Positions 45,538 to 57,095 are shown, counted from the first letter of the stretch. The stretch is DNA of 64,000 nt from Conchocele bisecta (GCA_029237695.1 CM055278.1:68067188-68131187), one strand, 5' to 3'. Notes: generated by a model from the sequence alone, not told the origin. Made by a program: numbers and translations.

Positions 45538-45686
45538 CACCCGTATGCCACCGACAGTCAGATACTGGGCGATCGTTTTGGTGCCAAATTGGCGACATAT
45601 AAATGGAAGAAGAAGGGAAATATCTACTACCAACATTTCCTTACATATGTCACAGACAAGAGCCCAGCGGATGAGATGAAAATAAA
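45538..45686 (+). CDS. host exon 2: start of PDZ-like domain
   Basis: The acceptor is TATATATACAG and the donor AAATAAA|GTAAGTAG. 149 bp reads HPYATDSQILGDRFGAKLAT, then YKWKKKGNIYYQHF and VTDKSPADEMKI. It begins in phase 0, matching the UIM exon end, and ends with two bases (AA) that the next exon completes. SPADE before a GDEL-like strand is typical of the middle of a PDZ domain. Confidence 0.7.
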
Positions 45687-45692
45687 GTAAGT

Positions 45693-45768
45693 AGTACAGT
45701 GAAATCTCTCTAAACCGGGCACCCTGGGAGATCCCCAGGGTGTCCGGCTTAGAGAGGTGTCACTGTAA
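45693..45768. mobile_element. tiny foldback of the CTCTAAACCGG TIR family
   Basis: TACAGTGAAATCTCTCTAAA and its complement TTAGAGAGGTGTCACTGTA flank GGGAGATCCCC. It begins just 6 bp past the exon 2 donor. Confidence 0.8.
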
Positions 45769-46277
45769 ATTAGGCATTTGATCAGTCTGAGCCATAGTTG
45801 TGTGCTATGCGATCACGGACTGACATTATCACTCGAGATAAATGAAGAAGCTCAGCAAAAATAAGATCACATATGTATGTTCTAATTGTTCGGTTTAGAG
45901 GGGTTCCAATGTATATGTTTGACCGCGGCTGCACACAGTTCCTTGGAGAACGGTTAATATTTCGGTGTTTTATGGGTTATTTCGGTATATCTGGTGGTAT
46001 GTGTGCATTGTTACCAACATACAATTTACGTCACCTCCCGCTGTATAAGTATCATAATGGTAATTGTTATTTTGTGGGTATTTTGACAGTATAAAAGGGG
46101 CCCGAAAGTTAATAACGGTGAATGTGTACATAATTGACGATTTCTGTTCTGTGTAATGATTGGGCATTAGTAGTTGCACAAAACTATGTAAATTACCCAA
46201 AACCAACGAAATTCACCCAAATCTACCCAAAATCCACAAAAATACACATATGACACCAACAAACTGACCATTCGGGT

Positions 46278-46480
46278 GCCGTTTCACTAAACTTCGTACG
46301 ACTAAAATGTTCGTAAGTGCAAAATGTAAAATTCACATTAACAATGTTTTCGTGTGAACAATTATTGGATTTGCATTTATTGAGCATAATGCAAATCCAT
46401 CAATTGAAATTTCGATTCTACATTTGCACTTGGGTTAGGAACATTTTAATCGTAGGAAGCTTACCGTAGTGAAACGGGCC
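46278..46480. mobile_element. foldback MITE D
   Basis: Ends GTTTCACTAAACTTCGTACG and the diverged complement TTACCGTAGTGAAACG; GACTAAAATGTTCGTAAGTG inside. A longer copy lies at 57481. Confidence 0.8.
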
Positions 46481-48217
46481 CCTGTTCAAACACATGTGGT
46501 GCTGCTCTCCAAGCCAGCGTACAATGTTCACACGAAATAAGTGCCGGATTCCTGAATTCTTGAATGTAGAAATCAGAGCTCCAGATAAGGAATTAGTAAT
46601 TGAGTATTGTTACTCCATCATTTCTGAAGCAATTGGGTATTTCAAACGTTTAATTGGGTAAAATAAAATCACACTACTGTTTACAAATCAACAGACCGCA
46701 ATTATTGAATAGTTTGCTTCGAAATGAAAACAATGGAGACAATTCTAATGAAATACCAAGATGTGTTTTCATGGAAAATAAGAAAAATATGCTATATGTG
46801 TGGTCTGTTTATTGTTTTCTGCAGCATGATAAAGGTACCTCACAATTTGTATTGCTTTTTGATACCCGCTACATTTTATTTCAATTGGGTTTTTGGCAAT
46901 TTTAATTGGGTATTTAAGCAAATACGCAGCTTATCTGGAGCCCTGGAAATCAATACATTATTCCTTGGAAGGATTTTGTGCACCCTTTTCCAAACTCGAT
47001 CCACAATTCGTGGGTGGCAGGCGGGAGCATGCGATGGGGTATTTTAACGATCGGGGTTTATCCTTACCGGAATCCCGACCGCAGACATTGTTTGGCCCAC
47101 ACGTACGTCGTTGGCATTCTTGTATGTGACAGTTGAATCTGGTTATACCCGTTATGTGAGTATTACGAGTATTCGTAATCCTATTACTTTTAGGGGAATG
47201 GACAAAGAACCAGCATGTTACGGCAACACCACGGATGAATCTTGCAGATACATGTTGTTGAGATACATCACCGTCGATCATTACATGTACATGATGTAGT
47301 TGCTTAATCTGGTTTCAGGGAACACAGCGTTCGTCCCAGAACATCTGTTTTTTCTTTGTAGAATTTCGATTAAAATTACAGGTCAATATATCCTTTATAG
47401 TCGACGAACACGACTACCTGAATGTACATTTAGTAACGTTTTATTACATAAACTTGTTCCCATATATAGTCGTGGTTTGTATGGGCAAAGGAGTCGGACG
47501 CTCTACCGTATGTTCAGTACTGTCAGCACTTTGATTTTTCTCTATGAAGCGAACCGAAAAGTCAAAGTGCTGAAAGTACTGAACATGAACATACGGTAGA
47601 GATTCCGACTCATTTGGTATGGGAATTCGTTGTAACAAAATATCTTTATAGCAAGATGGAGTTTCTACCACACTTTACATTGGCCAAACATTTCTCTCAT
47701 TTTGGGCCATCGCCGTTATGTTTTATATGACACCAGCCATGCCATGCAAGATGGTGTGCACATTTTTTAATGAAACATATTTACAGAAACTGTGATAGTT
47801 TATAATGTACGAACCGTTCATAGTAAATGCGGAATTAAATTCTGCACTTGCTGTGAACATTTCGCCAACTTTCGATGCAATGTCATTTACGGAAAATATC
47901 GTAAATTCTGTAAACATTTTTCATGAGATATCACGCATCTTCTTAAATGTCGGTACACAATCACATGGTTTGTCTCATATAGTCGTGATTCAACAACTGT
48001 GTCATTCTTTTATTTATCGAACCGACTCAATAACGTTTACGGTTTCTACAGCGGATGTGATGCACATCTTAATATTTATACGGAATAAAAAGACTGTCCA
48101 TTCTTAAATGTTGCTATTATTTAACACATTCTTTTCGGAATACACCTTTACGGGTATAACATTTATTTAATATGTTATTTTCATTGTTGTCGTTTCTGAA
48201 TGAAAGTATACGTTGTG
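46481..48217. other. intron DNA with a hairpin
   Basis: 47488-47612 folds back: GCTCTACCGTATGTTCAGTA and AGCACTTTGA pair with their complements. 46980-47180 shares TGGGTGGCAGGCGGGAGCATG-like text with 26520-26640, an older dispersed repeat. No exon found. Confidence 0.5.
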
Positions 48218-48261
48218 ACCATTCATTTGAACCGTCTCGACGAGACGGTTCAAATGGTGGT
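48218..48261. repeat. palindrome related to 34466
   Basis: ACCATTCATTTGAACCGTCT, CGACG, then the complement arm; the core matches the 34466 copy, the arms have diverged. Confidence 0.85.
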
Positions 48262-48351
48262 CGCGGCATATACTTCTGAGCGCATAGATGGATACTATTT
48301 AGGATTTTCCACAAACATAATGGCGTATCCTCTGACAGCATGAAAAGGGTA

Positions 48352-48722
48352 AAGGTACATGCCCACTCAGTAGGCACAAACTGTTATTAATATCAGATAC
48401 ATTTTCTGGCAAAATACATTCATTCACCATTATCCCACGTATTGATTGGCATTATTATACATTTTATATCGGACGTAAATTTCCACACTGATATCAGTGT
48501 TTCCTTAAAATGTTAACGGACATTACTATTTATTCTCTGTATTTATTTTTTGATATGCAATGATTATACTTTATAATCTATCGAAAATATTATTGTTTTC
48601 AGGTGACGCTTTTAATTAGTATCAATAATTAACAAATAGCATGCCTCAGTCGCATATGAAAATAGCCTGAAACCACCGCGAGGCACTTATCAGTAAAATA
48701 AATATTACTAAATGATATGTAT
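48352..48722 (-). mobile_element. MITE A, truncated inverted copy
   Basis: The left tip AAGGTACATGCCCACT is preceded by TA; the interior is in the reverse direction and stops near AAATATTACTAAATGAT. Confidence 0.75.
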
Positions 48723-49135
48723 ACAGAGTTCCCAGATTACTAATGTGACATGGAGTTGTCTCCCTTGTCCGCCATCTTTGTGGGCAAAACTAAATGTAAC
48801 AAATTGGAGACATTTTGATATTGATTAAACATAAATACGTCGATATGAATTGTAGTGCTTAAACAAATATATTGTGTTCAAACAAAGCATATATGGAAAG
48901 ACAACTGTTTTTTGTTACGTGCAAAATTTAATAATTATGAATATACATGTATGCGTAAAATTGGCAGGGTTTCCTGAAACAGACATTAGTTGTGTTGGTG
49001 AAGAGCTGGAATACGCGCAGTGGATTGATTGGTAGATTTAATGGTGTTTAACGGCCTGTCAACATCAAATGTCATTTTAGGCTTGGCGAATGGGGTCGAA
49101 GCCCATATTTCACTATTTATGTACTCAGAACTAAT

Positions 49136-49657
49136 GTCTGTTTCACGAAACCTGCCTAACTTTTAATGCCATATAAACAATGCAAACACAATTCTTTTTT
49201 TCGATAATATTTAATTTTATCAAAATTTAAGAATGAACTTTCTTTTTATTTCGTGAAATTTGGTCAAATATTGATTTCATTACGAAAAATGTATTTGTCT
49301 ATGGGAATTTAACATGGGGAAAAAGGAGGTGGAGGAGCTGTGGGAGGAGTCAAAAAAGTTGACTCCGAAACCTGGCTAGATAGCTTGGAAATGATCTAAC
49401 TAAGAAAACAAAAGTTAAATTTTGAAAATCGGTCCAGTATTTCTGAAATTCTAAAAAAAATCCCCATGTTAAAAAATGGGGATTTAACATGGGGAAATTG
49501 TGTTTTCGCAATAAAATCAATATTTGACAAAATTTCACGAAATAAAAAGAAGGCTCATTCTTAAATTTTGCTTCTATTTAATATTATCACAAAAAAAGAT
49601 TGTTTTTGCATTCTTTATATGGCGGTAAAATTTGGGCAGGTTTCGTGAAACAGACAG
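49136..49657. mobile_element. foldback MITE E
   Basis: Ends TCTGTTTCACGAAACCTGCC and GGCAGGTTTCGTGAAACAGA are exact complements. The interior is itself inverted around AATGGGGATTTAACATGGGG. A related, decayed copy lies at 51519-51910. Its right tip is only about 30 bp from exon 3. Confidence 0.85.
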
Positions 49658-49688
49658 TATTTCACCTGTTGTTACGAAATCGTTACAG

Positions 49689-49803
49689 GGACTGGGATGA
49701 ACTCGTTTTGCTGAATGATTCGTTTGTGCCCAATCTTAACCATGAAGAGGTACAACGGCTGTTTACGAATGTCAAGGTCGACTCGCACACCAGACTTACA
49801 CTG
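49689..49803 (+). CDS. host exon 3: PDZ-like domain, second half
   Basis: The acceptor is GTTACAG and the donor CTG|GTAAGTAC. The first G completes the codon left by exon 2. It then reads DWDELVLLNDSFVPNLNHEE and VQRLFTNVKVDSHTRLTL. GDELL-VN-x-V-x-L-x-HEEV followed by a TLTI strand is the PDZ signature region, so peptide C-terminus binding is plausible. Ends in phase 0. Confidence 0.75.
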
Positions 49804-49884
49804 GTAAGTACATGTATAAATAGTCGCGAATGGTAACTCTTGCAATCTACTCCCGTACTATATATCTATCTATCTATCTATTCA

Positions 49885-50355
49885 TCCTGCATCACCCTCT
49901 CGCAAGGATGATGTGCCGCTCCGCGTCTGTGCGTGTTAATAGTTACTGTTATCAACTAATTTACGTATGGGAGTAGATTGCATTAGTTACTGTTCACAAC
50001 TAACGTACGTACGGGAGTAGATTGCAATTATTACTGTTCGCAACTAACGTACGTACGGAAGTAGATTATAAGAGTTACTGTTTGCAACTAACTAACGTAC
50101 GGGAGTAGATTGCAAGAGTTACTGTTCACAACTAACGTACGTACGGAAATAGATTGCAATAGTTACTGTTATCAACTAACGTAAATACGGGAGTAGGTTG
50201 CAAACGTTACTGTTCGCAACTAACGTACGTACGGGAGTAGATTGCAAGAGTTACTGTTCGCAACTAATGTACGTAAGGGAGTAGATTGCAAGAGTTACTG
50301 TTCGCAACTAACGTACGTACGGGAGTAGATTGCAATAGCTACTGTTCACAGCTAA
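49885..50355. repeat. ~44-bp tandem repeat
   Basis: About ten units of GTTACTGTTCGCAACTAACG, TACGTACGGGAGTAGATTGC, preceded by an ATCT microsatellite (49863-49880). Confidence 0.9.
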
Positions 50356-52107
50356 TGTAGATATATGCGTCGGACACGTGTACGCCTGGTCCGAAAGTTG
50401 CATGTGTTTTAATTTCACTGGAAGAACCGATGCAAATCCATATCAGTCTGATCATGATATATAGGCACTGTTCGCCATTCCATCATTCTAACACGCAATA
50501 TTCACGTATTTCGTTGTCAGATTACAGTTTGCCATTCTATCAATGAAACATCCGTCATATTTCTAACAAGCCATATACACGTAGGTGGTTACCAGGCTAC
50601 AGTTTGCCATTCTATCAATGAAACACCAATCATATTGCTAACAAGCAATATACATGTACATGTAGATCGTTATCAAGCTAAAGCAAGAGTGTGCTATTTG
50701 ATCAGTAGCTACAATGGCCTGATATCTCATAAGCCCAATTCTCCAGTCACGGCCAGATACGTTTTGACTTGTTTTACTCTTAGCTGTTATTATGTAAGTA
50801 TCTACGAATTTCAACTGAATTAAGGTGGCAGTCCTTACACATTTTAGGCAATTTATGGAGTTTTCGGGTCCGCGACACCAGCCGAAACAAATTTAGGAAT
50901 ATTTTAACTTCAAATAATCACATAATCTGTTTGAGGTACAAGAGCTATATTAACAACAAACGCAAACTCAGACATAATGCACAGGCTGTCAGCACTCTGC
51001 TATGTTTACACTAAATGTGCCCAAATCTGCATTTATTTGGCCGCGGCCACACATTTCACAACATGGATTTCAAATATCCCATGCGGATACTGCACTAATA
51101 CTTGCTAATTGTACCAATTCTGCAATCACACCTTGTCACACTGATCATAGTCTGCACTGGTACCGACCGTTTTGTTTTCAAGCAGCAGACCTGCCTTTCT
51201 GACAGATAAAATGGCTGCCAATATTTCGGACGAAAATTCCGAGCAGCAGTTTCGCACTCTTCTGCAACTGAAATCATGCCAGCATGACACAGATGCAAGC
51301 AAAATCACATATTTTTGCAAAAATGTGTTTTATGCAGTGGAAAACATCATATGATGTTGGCTAATTAATTGTAGAACATTTTCATAAGTTACAGACATGT
51401 GTTTTTTATGTATTTACTAGAAGGCCCATAGGAAAAATTCGAAACTAACCAAATCGCCCGAGGACTGCCACCGAAGCGGACTGTCAAATCATAAATGCCG
51501 TGAACCACATACTGTTTCACGAAACCTGCCCACATATTTCGGCTCTTTTAACAATGCAAACAAAAATTATTTTGTGAAATATTATCCAATATTGATTTTA
51601 TTGCTAAAAAACAAATTCCCCATGTTAATGGGAACATTTTTCTAATTTCACACACAATTCAACTTTTGTTTTCCATGCTATCTAACCAGGCTTAGGAGTC
51701 AATTTCCAAATGTGTTCCTCTTTTGGCTCCTACTGCATCTTCTCCGCATCCTTTCCCCACATGTTAAAGTCTCATAGAGAAATCAGCTTTTGTAATAAAA
51801 TTAATATTTGTATAATTTTCACGAAATAAAAAGAAGGCTCATTCTTAAATTTGGATAACATTTAATATTATCGAAAACATATTTTTCTTGCATTGTTTAC
51901 ATAGCTATAATTCCAGCACAACAATATTTACACAATTCCCTAACATTTGATTGGTCCGTAGCAAGTCTCTGTCCAAAATTTATATCCCAGTAAACTCCAA
52001 TGCCGAACTACTTTCCGTAACCGTCAGGCGCAGTTAAAATAATTCTTAAGAAAACGGAAAATAAACACATTTTCTTGATGAATTTATTTCAAATGCTGGA
52101 ATTATAA
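50356..52107. other. intron DNA with repeat C and MITE E remnant
   Basis: 50440-50770 carries repeat C text (TGCCATTCTATCAATGAAAC). 51170-51350 has an open frame with no splice support. 51519-51910 is an old MITE E copy. Confidence 0.45.
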
Positions 52108-52260
52108 GGAATGAATGGCCTTTTTGTGGAATTTATCGGGGATATAAACTTGGAAAAGTCGCGGGAATACTGGACGAGGCCTTCCGGCCTTCGTCCAGTA
52201 TTCCCGCGACTTTTACAAGTTTATACCCCGATAAATTCCACAAAAAGGCAATTCATTCCT
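52108..52260. repeat. long hairpin, arms about 70 bp
   Basis: GGAATGAATGGCCTTTTTGT ... GTCGCGGGAATACTGGACGA pairs almost perfectly with the following complement; the centre is GGCCTTCCGGCC. Confidence 0.9.
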
Positions 52261-53349
52261 ATAGTAAAAATGGGCGGGTTTCAATACAGCTGCAGACGTA
52301 TTGCCATGGGTTTGTCAAATAATCAAATGGTTTTGACAGTTTTCCGCCAAATTTGAACTACTATCATGTGAATAGAATGGCCATATACATTAGAACCTCT
52401 CTAAACCGGACATAACGCAACTGTGCTCTTCATTGTGATGGATTTCATTGTCACAATCTCTGATGATAATGCAGTTTCATTATCACAAAATATTTACACT
52501 GTGTAACATAGTAGAATCTAGTGTAATTATAACACGCATGTAAAGTGAGTGGGTGGGGTATACGACTCATTTTGACAAGCTAAATATGGTATTGTTATTG
52601 ACATATCTACACTCTGTAGCTAAGATAATGGTAATGAATGCATATAATTTCACATTTTCACTACGACAAACATTCCTGATAGCTTTTATGGCCACAGGAA
52701 GAAATCTAGCAACTTGACAGAATTGGGGAAAGACTGACAGCATGTCTGGCAACCTTGCTGGCCATGTCTGGCAGTCATGTTGTAGGATGCTGGAGGTGTT
52801 TCACTGACTATTATATTATGATAGTCTTGACCCATATCTGGCATGACTGTATGTCTTACATTTGTTTATATTCCAAATCTGGCATGTGACGTGTTCATGA
52901 TTTCTCTCTGACGGCGGCCATGTTTGACAGATCTGCCAAATCTGACAGATCTTGGGAAGCACATTGTAATTAAGGTTATTTAATCAGATATTCACGAGGT
53001 TCGGTTTGTAAATCCTAATTAATATGTAAGACGAACATCAGTTTAAAGTTTGCGACCAACAGACCAAATGTATTATACACCCCAGTAAACGCAACAGCCC
53101 ATGGTTTTATTCAGTAAATAAATATATGCATGTATTGAAGTGCTCATCTGTATGAATTATAGTGGACCATCTCTAAGCCTGACACCCTGTGTCCGGTTTA
53201 GAGAGGTTCCACTGTATTATAATAAATTGTATGTTATCAGAACTAAATTGTTTACACATGATCAATGTGCATGATCACGCGGTTTATAACAACAACAAAA
53301 GTGGCTGAATGTGCTGAAATCTTGAAAGTAGTATTTGATATTTTCCCTA
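52261..53349. other. intron DNA, no exon seen
   Basis: 52720-52960 repeats short CTGGCATG / TCTGGCA words. 53160-53217 is a small CTCTAAACCGG foldback. Nothing coding. Confidence 0.4.
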
Positions 53350-53855
53350 AAGGTACATGTCCACTCAATAGGCACAAAATGTTCTGTATAGGAATTAAAT
53401 AAGTGAACATTTGTGTCACTATACCACCAAGTATATAATCTCCGAGTGACCGGAATACAGATATAATCATTTAGTAATATTTATTTTACTGATAGTGACG
53501 CGCGATGGTATCAGGCTATTTTCATATGCAAATGAGGCATGCTATTTTTTAATTATTTATACTAATTAAATGCGTCACCTGAAAAAAATAATATTTTAGA
53601 CACATTGTAAAGTATGATAATTGCACATCAAAAAATAAATACAGAGAATAAGTAGTAATGTCCGTTAACATTTTAAGGAAACACGGTTATCGCCCCTGAT
53701 ATCAGTGTGGAAATTTTAGTTTCATATAAAATGTATAATACTGCCAATCAATACGTGTGGTAATGGAGAATGAATGTTTATTTTGCCAGAAAATGTCTCA
53801 GATGATGTCTCTGATATAAAGAACATTGTGTGCCTACTGAGTGGGCATGTATCTT
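53350..53855 (+). mobile_element. MITE A, full copy with TA target site
   Basis: AAGGTACATGTCCACT to GTGGGCATGTATCTT, flanked by TA on both sides. Confidence 0.85.
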
Positions 53856-53874
53856 TAATATGAAACTGATTTTT

Positions 53875-54077
53875 ATGAAATATGGCGCAGCAAACGCGTC
53901 TTCATGAGCTGAATTTGGTGGTCCATGGAGTTTGGCACAGACTTATGTCGTTTTTGCGAAGAATCGATTTCCGTGTTGGACACACGGACACACGGAAATC
54001 GATTCTTCGCAAAAACGACAGAAATTTGAGACCACCAAATGCAGCTTAACAAGACGCGTTTGATGCGCCACATTTCA
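53875..54077. repeat. long hairpin next to exon 4
   Basis: TTTTTGCGAAGAATCGATTT and its complement flank CACACGGACACACGG; the outer arms AAACGCGTCT / AGACGCGTTT and GGTGGTC / GACCACC have diverged. Confidence 0.85.
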
Positions 54078-54221
54078 TCAAAATCCGTTACGTAATAAGG
54101 ACACTATAAAATAATAATTACTTTGAATCAGATGGATTCTGGAAATTTCAGTACTTGTTAGTACCACGTGATCATACACATTGATGATGATCTGCATATA
54201 ATATGGCTTCATTAATTTCAG

Positions 54222-54306
54222 ATCATCAGACGGATTACAATACCGGACCGCAAACATAAGGAGTGGTTGTGGTATAAGACCAGCGCGATTCTCGTCCCCG
54301 AACTTG
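54222..54306 (+). CDS. host exon 4: PDZ end and following segment
   Basis: The acceptor is ATTAATTTCAG and the donor AACTTG|GTAAGTAG. 85 bp reads IIRRITIPDRKHKEWLWYKT, then SAILVPEL, starting in phase 0 as exon 3 requires and ending with one base. It completes a PDZ-like last strand (LTLIIRR) and starts a Trp-rich segment. The next exon was not found before the gap at 56382. Confidence 0.65.
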
Positions 54307-54546
54307 GTAAGTAGATGTACAGTCTGCACTCATTTATAAATTCATAAGTCCTATAGGCGTCGGCTCGCCAGGGGGGTTGCGGGGGTGCGAACGCAACCCC
54401 TTTTCATTTTGTCATGTTTTTTGATATAATATATTTTCGTCGTTATCTCATGAGCAAGTGAATAATTATGCTCGGTAAAAAACACACTGTGATTGGCAGG
54501 CATACCCTATCACAATAAATAACAACAACAACAACACAATAGCATC

Positions 54547-54801
54547 ATGGTGGATATCGTCTGCTATAGATTCCGAATCGGCACTTTTTGTGCCGCTCTG
54601 CGTTGCAGAACCGCCAACAATCTATTGGACTGTGAATCCGTGGCCACCCTTGGAGCAGTGGGGTTCATCGACATGCTGCTGTTCATGGCCGGGATCGAAC
54701 TGAATCCGGGCCCTCAACCTACTACTACTATGAGTTTTAGTAATAGTAGGCCTAAAGACAAAACTCAACGCAAATTGGATTTCTTTTATGGACCCGGGTA
54801 A
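54547..54801 (+). CDS. open frame with a 2A-like ribosome-skipping peptide
   Basis: 84 residues start MVDIVCYRFRIGTFCAALRC. A hydrophobic stretch leads to FMAGIELNPGP at residues 46-56, which matches the 2A core (D/G-x-E-x-NPGP), where the ribosome skips the last Gly-Pro bond. 28 residues follow before a stop. Such N-terminal 2A peptides are established for non-LTR retrotransposons and some proteins in molluscs, sea urchins and other invertebrates, where they can also act as signal-like sequences. No reverse transcriptase follows, so this is a 5' remnant or a captured leader. Confidence 0.7.
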   Translation: MVDIVCYRFRIGTFCAALRCRTANNLLDCESVATLGAVGFIDMLLFMAGIELNPGPQPTTTMSFSNSRPKDKTQRKLDFFYGPG

Positions 54802-54861
54802 TTTTAAATAGTTGAACTTGCCAAGCGGGTTGTTATGTTTTAAGTAATAATTGGATCGGCT

Positions 54862-55270
54862 ATGTATTATGTTAACTTAACGTGCAACGATGAAACACTT
54901 TCCCTGTGTTTTCGATTTGTAGGCAATGAACTGAACATTCGAGAGGAATTCTTAGAATTCATTAGTATAAGTAGGATAACTGGCACTGCTGTAGCAGAAA
55001 ACATCATTACCTTCTACAAAAAAGGGGAGTGGGTATTCAACACGTGCGTCGACAGTGTTATGACGGTGCTTCGAACATGTCTGGAGCGAAGAAAGGTGTT
55101 GCCGCCGTCATTGCAGAACATACCACGAATGCACCTTATACACACATTGCAATTGTCACATCTTAAACTTGTCCATAGCAGCTAGTTGTAAAGATACTCA
55201 TGTCCAACATGTATTCGCAACGATGACAGACCTCGCTATTTTCATAGAACGCCTATATTCTCGTAAATAG
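54862..55270 (+). pseudogene. hAT-like (DUF4371 / zf-MYM-like) transposase fragment
   Basis: The first frame reads FRFVGNELNIREEFLEF, then SRITGTAVAENIITFYKK. After a shift near 55035 the family motif RRQCYDGASNMSGAKKGVA appears in another frame, then HILNLSIAASCKD in a third. These are the RNase-H-fold blocks of hAT-type transposases. It is a short, broken piece without ends or target duplication seen. Confidence 0.75.
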
Positions 55271-55849
55271 TTACAGGCGTTCTATAATTACAATCGGTCG
55301 ATGGGCCGAATGGGGTTCGCTGCGGGAAACTTCGTAAAATGAAAGTGTGCCAATACCAACAAGATATATGTTAGTTCAATATTGAAACATGCTAACACCT
55401 GTAGACATTGATAGGTTATATTAAAATAATAATACGCATGTAATTTGCAAAAAAATAGCTTCCCAATGAAATTTAGTTTAAATAGATTATCCCGTATGGA
55501 GCCTCATTTAGAACCTCTGGTACATTTAGAGTCAATATTTGAACCGTTTTACTAAACGCCATAGTGTCATGTGTCCAATTTATTGGACACAGGACACTTT
55601 TTTTTAATGTAATATACCAACCAATAACAAATTTACGTTTAAAAAGTCAGCTATTTGTTGTTAAATGCGATTGTATTTTCATTGTGACGTCATACTATAT
55701 TTCGTGTCCTGCCAAACGCGTAATAATACAATGATTGGTCATATTGCCATTACACGTACTGCCATCGTGATTGCTGTCTTCGTTGTTGATAAGCTCTAAA
55801 TACGGAAATACAGATACTTACGGAAGCCGATGAGGGTCACCAAGTCAAA
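55271..55849. other. AT-rich DNA with a small palindrome
   Basis: GTGTCCAATTTATTGGACAC (55571-55590) is a 20-bp palindrome. Nothing coding. Confidence 0.5.
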
Positions 55850-56345
55850 AATATATTATCTCGTAATTACGACATCATCTCGTAATTACGAGATAAAATT
55901 ATGTCGTAATTACGACATCATCTCGTAATTACGAGATAATATTATCTCGTAATTACGACATCATCTCGTAATTACGAGATAAAATTATGTCGTAATTACG
56001 ACATCATCTCGTAATTACGAGATAAAATTATGTCGTAATTACGACATCATCTCGTAATTACGAGATAAAATTATGTCGTAATTACGAGATCATCTCGTAA
56101 TTACGAGATAAAATTATGTCGTAATTACGACTGAGTCGTAATTACGAGATAATATGTCTCGTAATTACGACATCATCTCGTAATTACGAGATCATATCTC
56201 GTAATTACGAGATATATATGTCGTAATTACGACATCATCTCGTAATTACGAGATAATATTATGTCGTAATTACGACATCATCTCGTAATTACGAGATATT
56301 ATTATGTCGTAATTACGACATCATCTCGTAATTACGACATCATCA
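55850..56345. repeat. tandem palindromes TCGTAATTACGA
   Basis: Over twenty copies of TCGTAATTACGA alternate as ATCTCGTAATTACGAGAT and TGTCGTAATTACGACAT in units of about 43 bp. Every unit is self-complementary and so is the block as a whole. Confidence 0.95.
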
Positions 56346-56381
56346 TGGATACCATATGTTGATAATAGTCTGACTGTATAT

Positions 56382-56881
56382 NNNNNNNNNNNNNNNNNNN
56401 NNNNNNNNNNNNNNNNNNNNNNNNNNNNNNNNNNNNNNNNNNNNNNNNNNNNNNNNNNNNNNNNNNNNNNNNNNNNNNNNNNNNNNNNNNNNNNNNNNNN
56501 NNNNNNNNNNNNNNNNNNNNNNNNNNNNNNNNNNNNNNNNNNNNNNNNNNNNNNNNNNNNNNNNNNNNNNNNNNNNNNNNNNNNNNNNNNNNNNNNNNNN
56601 NNNNNNNNNNNNNNNNNNNNNNNNNNNNNNNNNNNNNNNNNNNNNNNNNNNNNNNNNNNNNNNNNNNNNNNNNNNNNNNNNNNNNNNNNNNNNNNNNNNN
56701 NNNNNNNNNNNNNNNNNNNNNNNNNNNNNNNNNNNNNNNNNNNNNNNNNNNNNNNNNNNNNNNNNNNNNNNNNNNNNNNNNNNNNNNNNNNNNNNNNNNN
56801 NNNNNNNNNNNNNNNNNNNNNNNNNNNNNNNNNNNNNNNNNNNNNNNNNNNNNNNNNNNNNNNNNNNNNNNNNNNNNNNNN
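56382..56881. other. assembly gap, 500 N
   Basis: Exactly 500 N, a fixed-size placeholder, so the true length is unknown. It follows 36 bp after the palindrome array. Confidence 1.
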
Positions 56882-56894
56882 TTATTTGTAATCC

Positions 56895-57095
56895 TATTTT
56901 AGGGGAAGGGGCCAAGTGACTGGTGTGGTATGGACCTGGGACCAAGTCAGGTTATTCTATTCCGTTCTGATTTTTCGATTCCCCCCCCCCCCACCCCCAA
57001 TGCAGCAGGTTAAAATGGGATCGAACCCGTTTGCCCGGCCTTACATGACCTTGGCTGTTGATAGGCCGTTAAACACCAATAAAGAACAAACAAAC
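56895..57095. repeat. SINE-like repeat B
   Basis: GGGGAAGGGGCCAAGTGACT head, C-run, AATGCAGCAGGTTAAAATGG, GATCGAACCCGTTTGCCCGG and the tail GTTAAACACCAATAAAGAA. The TCGAACCCG stretch could be a decayed pol III box, so a tRNA-derived origin is possible. Confidence 0.7.

Noticed and set aside
49885..50355. Possible CRISPR-like array (regular ~44-bp units)
   Set aside because: Units are repeats end to end without unique spacers, in animal DNA.
54547..54801. Picornavirus-type fragment because of the NPGP motif
   Set aside because: No other viral feature; 2A leaders are known in invertebrate non-LTR elements, which fits better.
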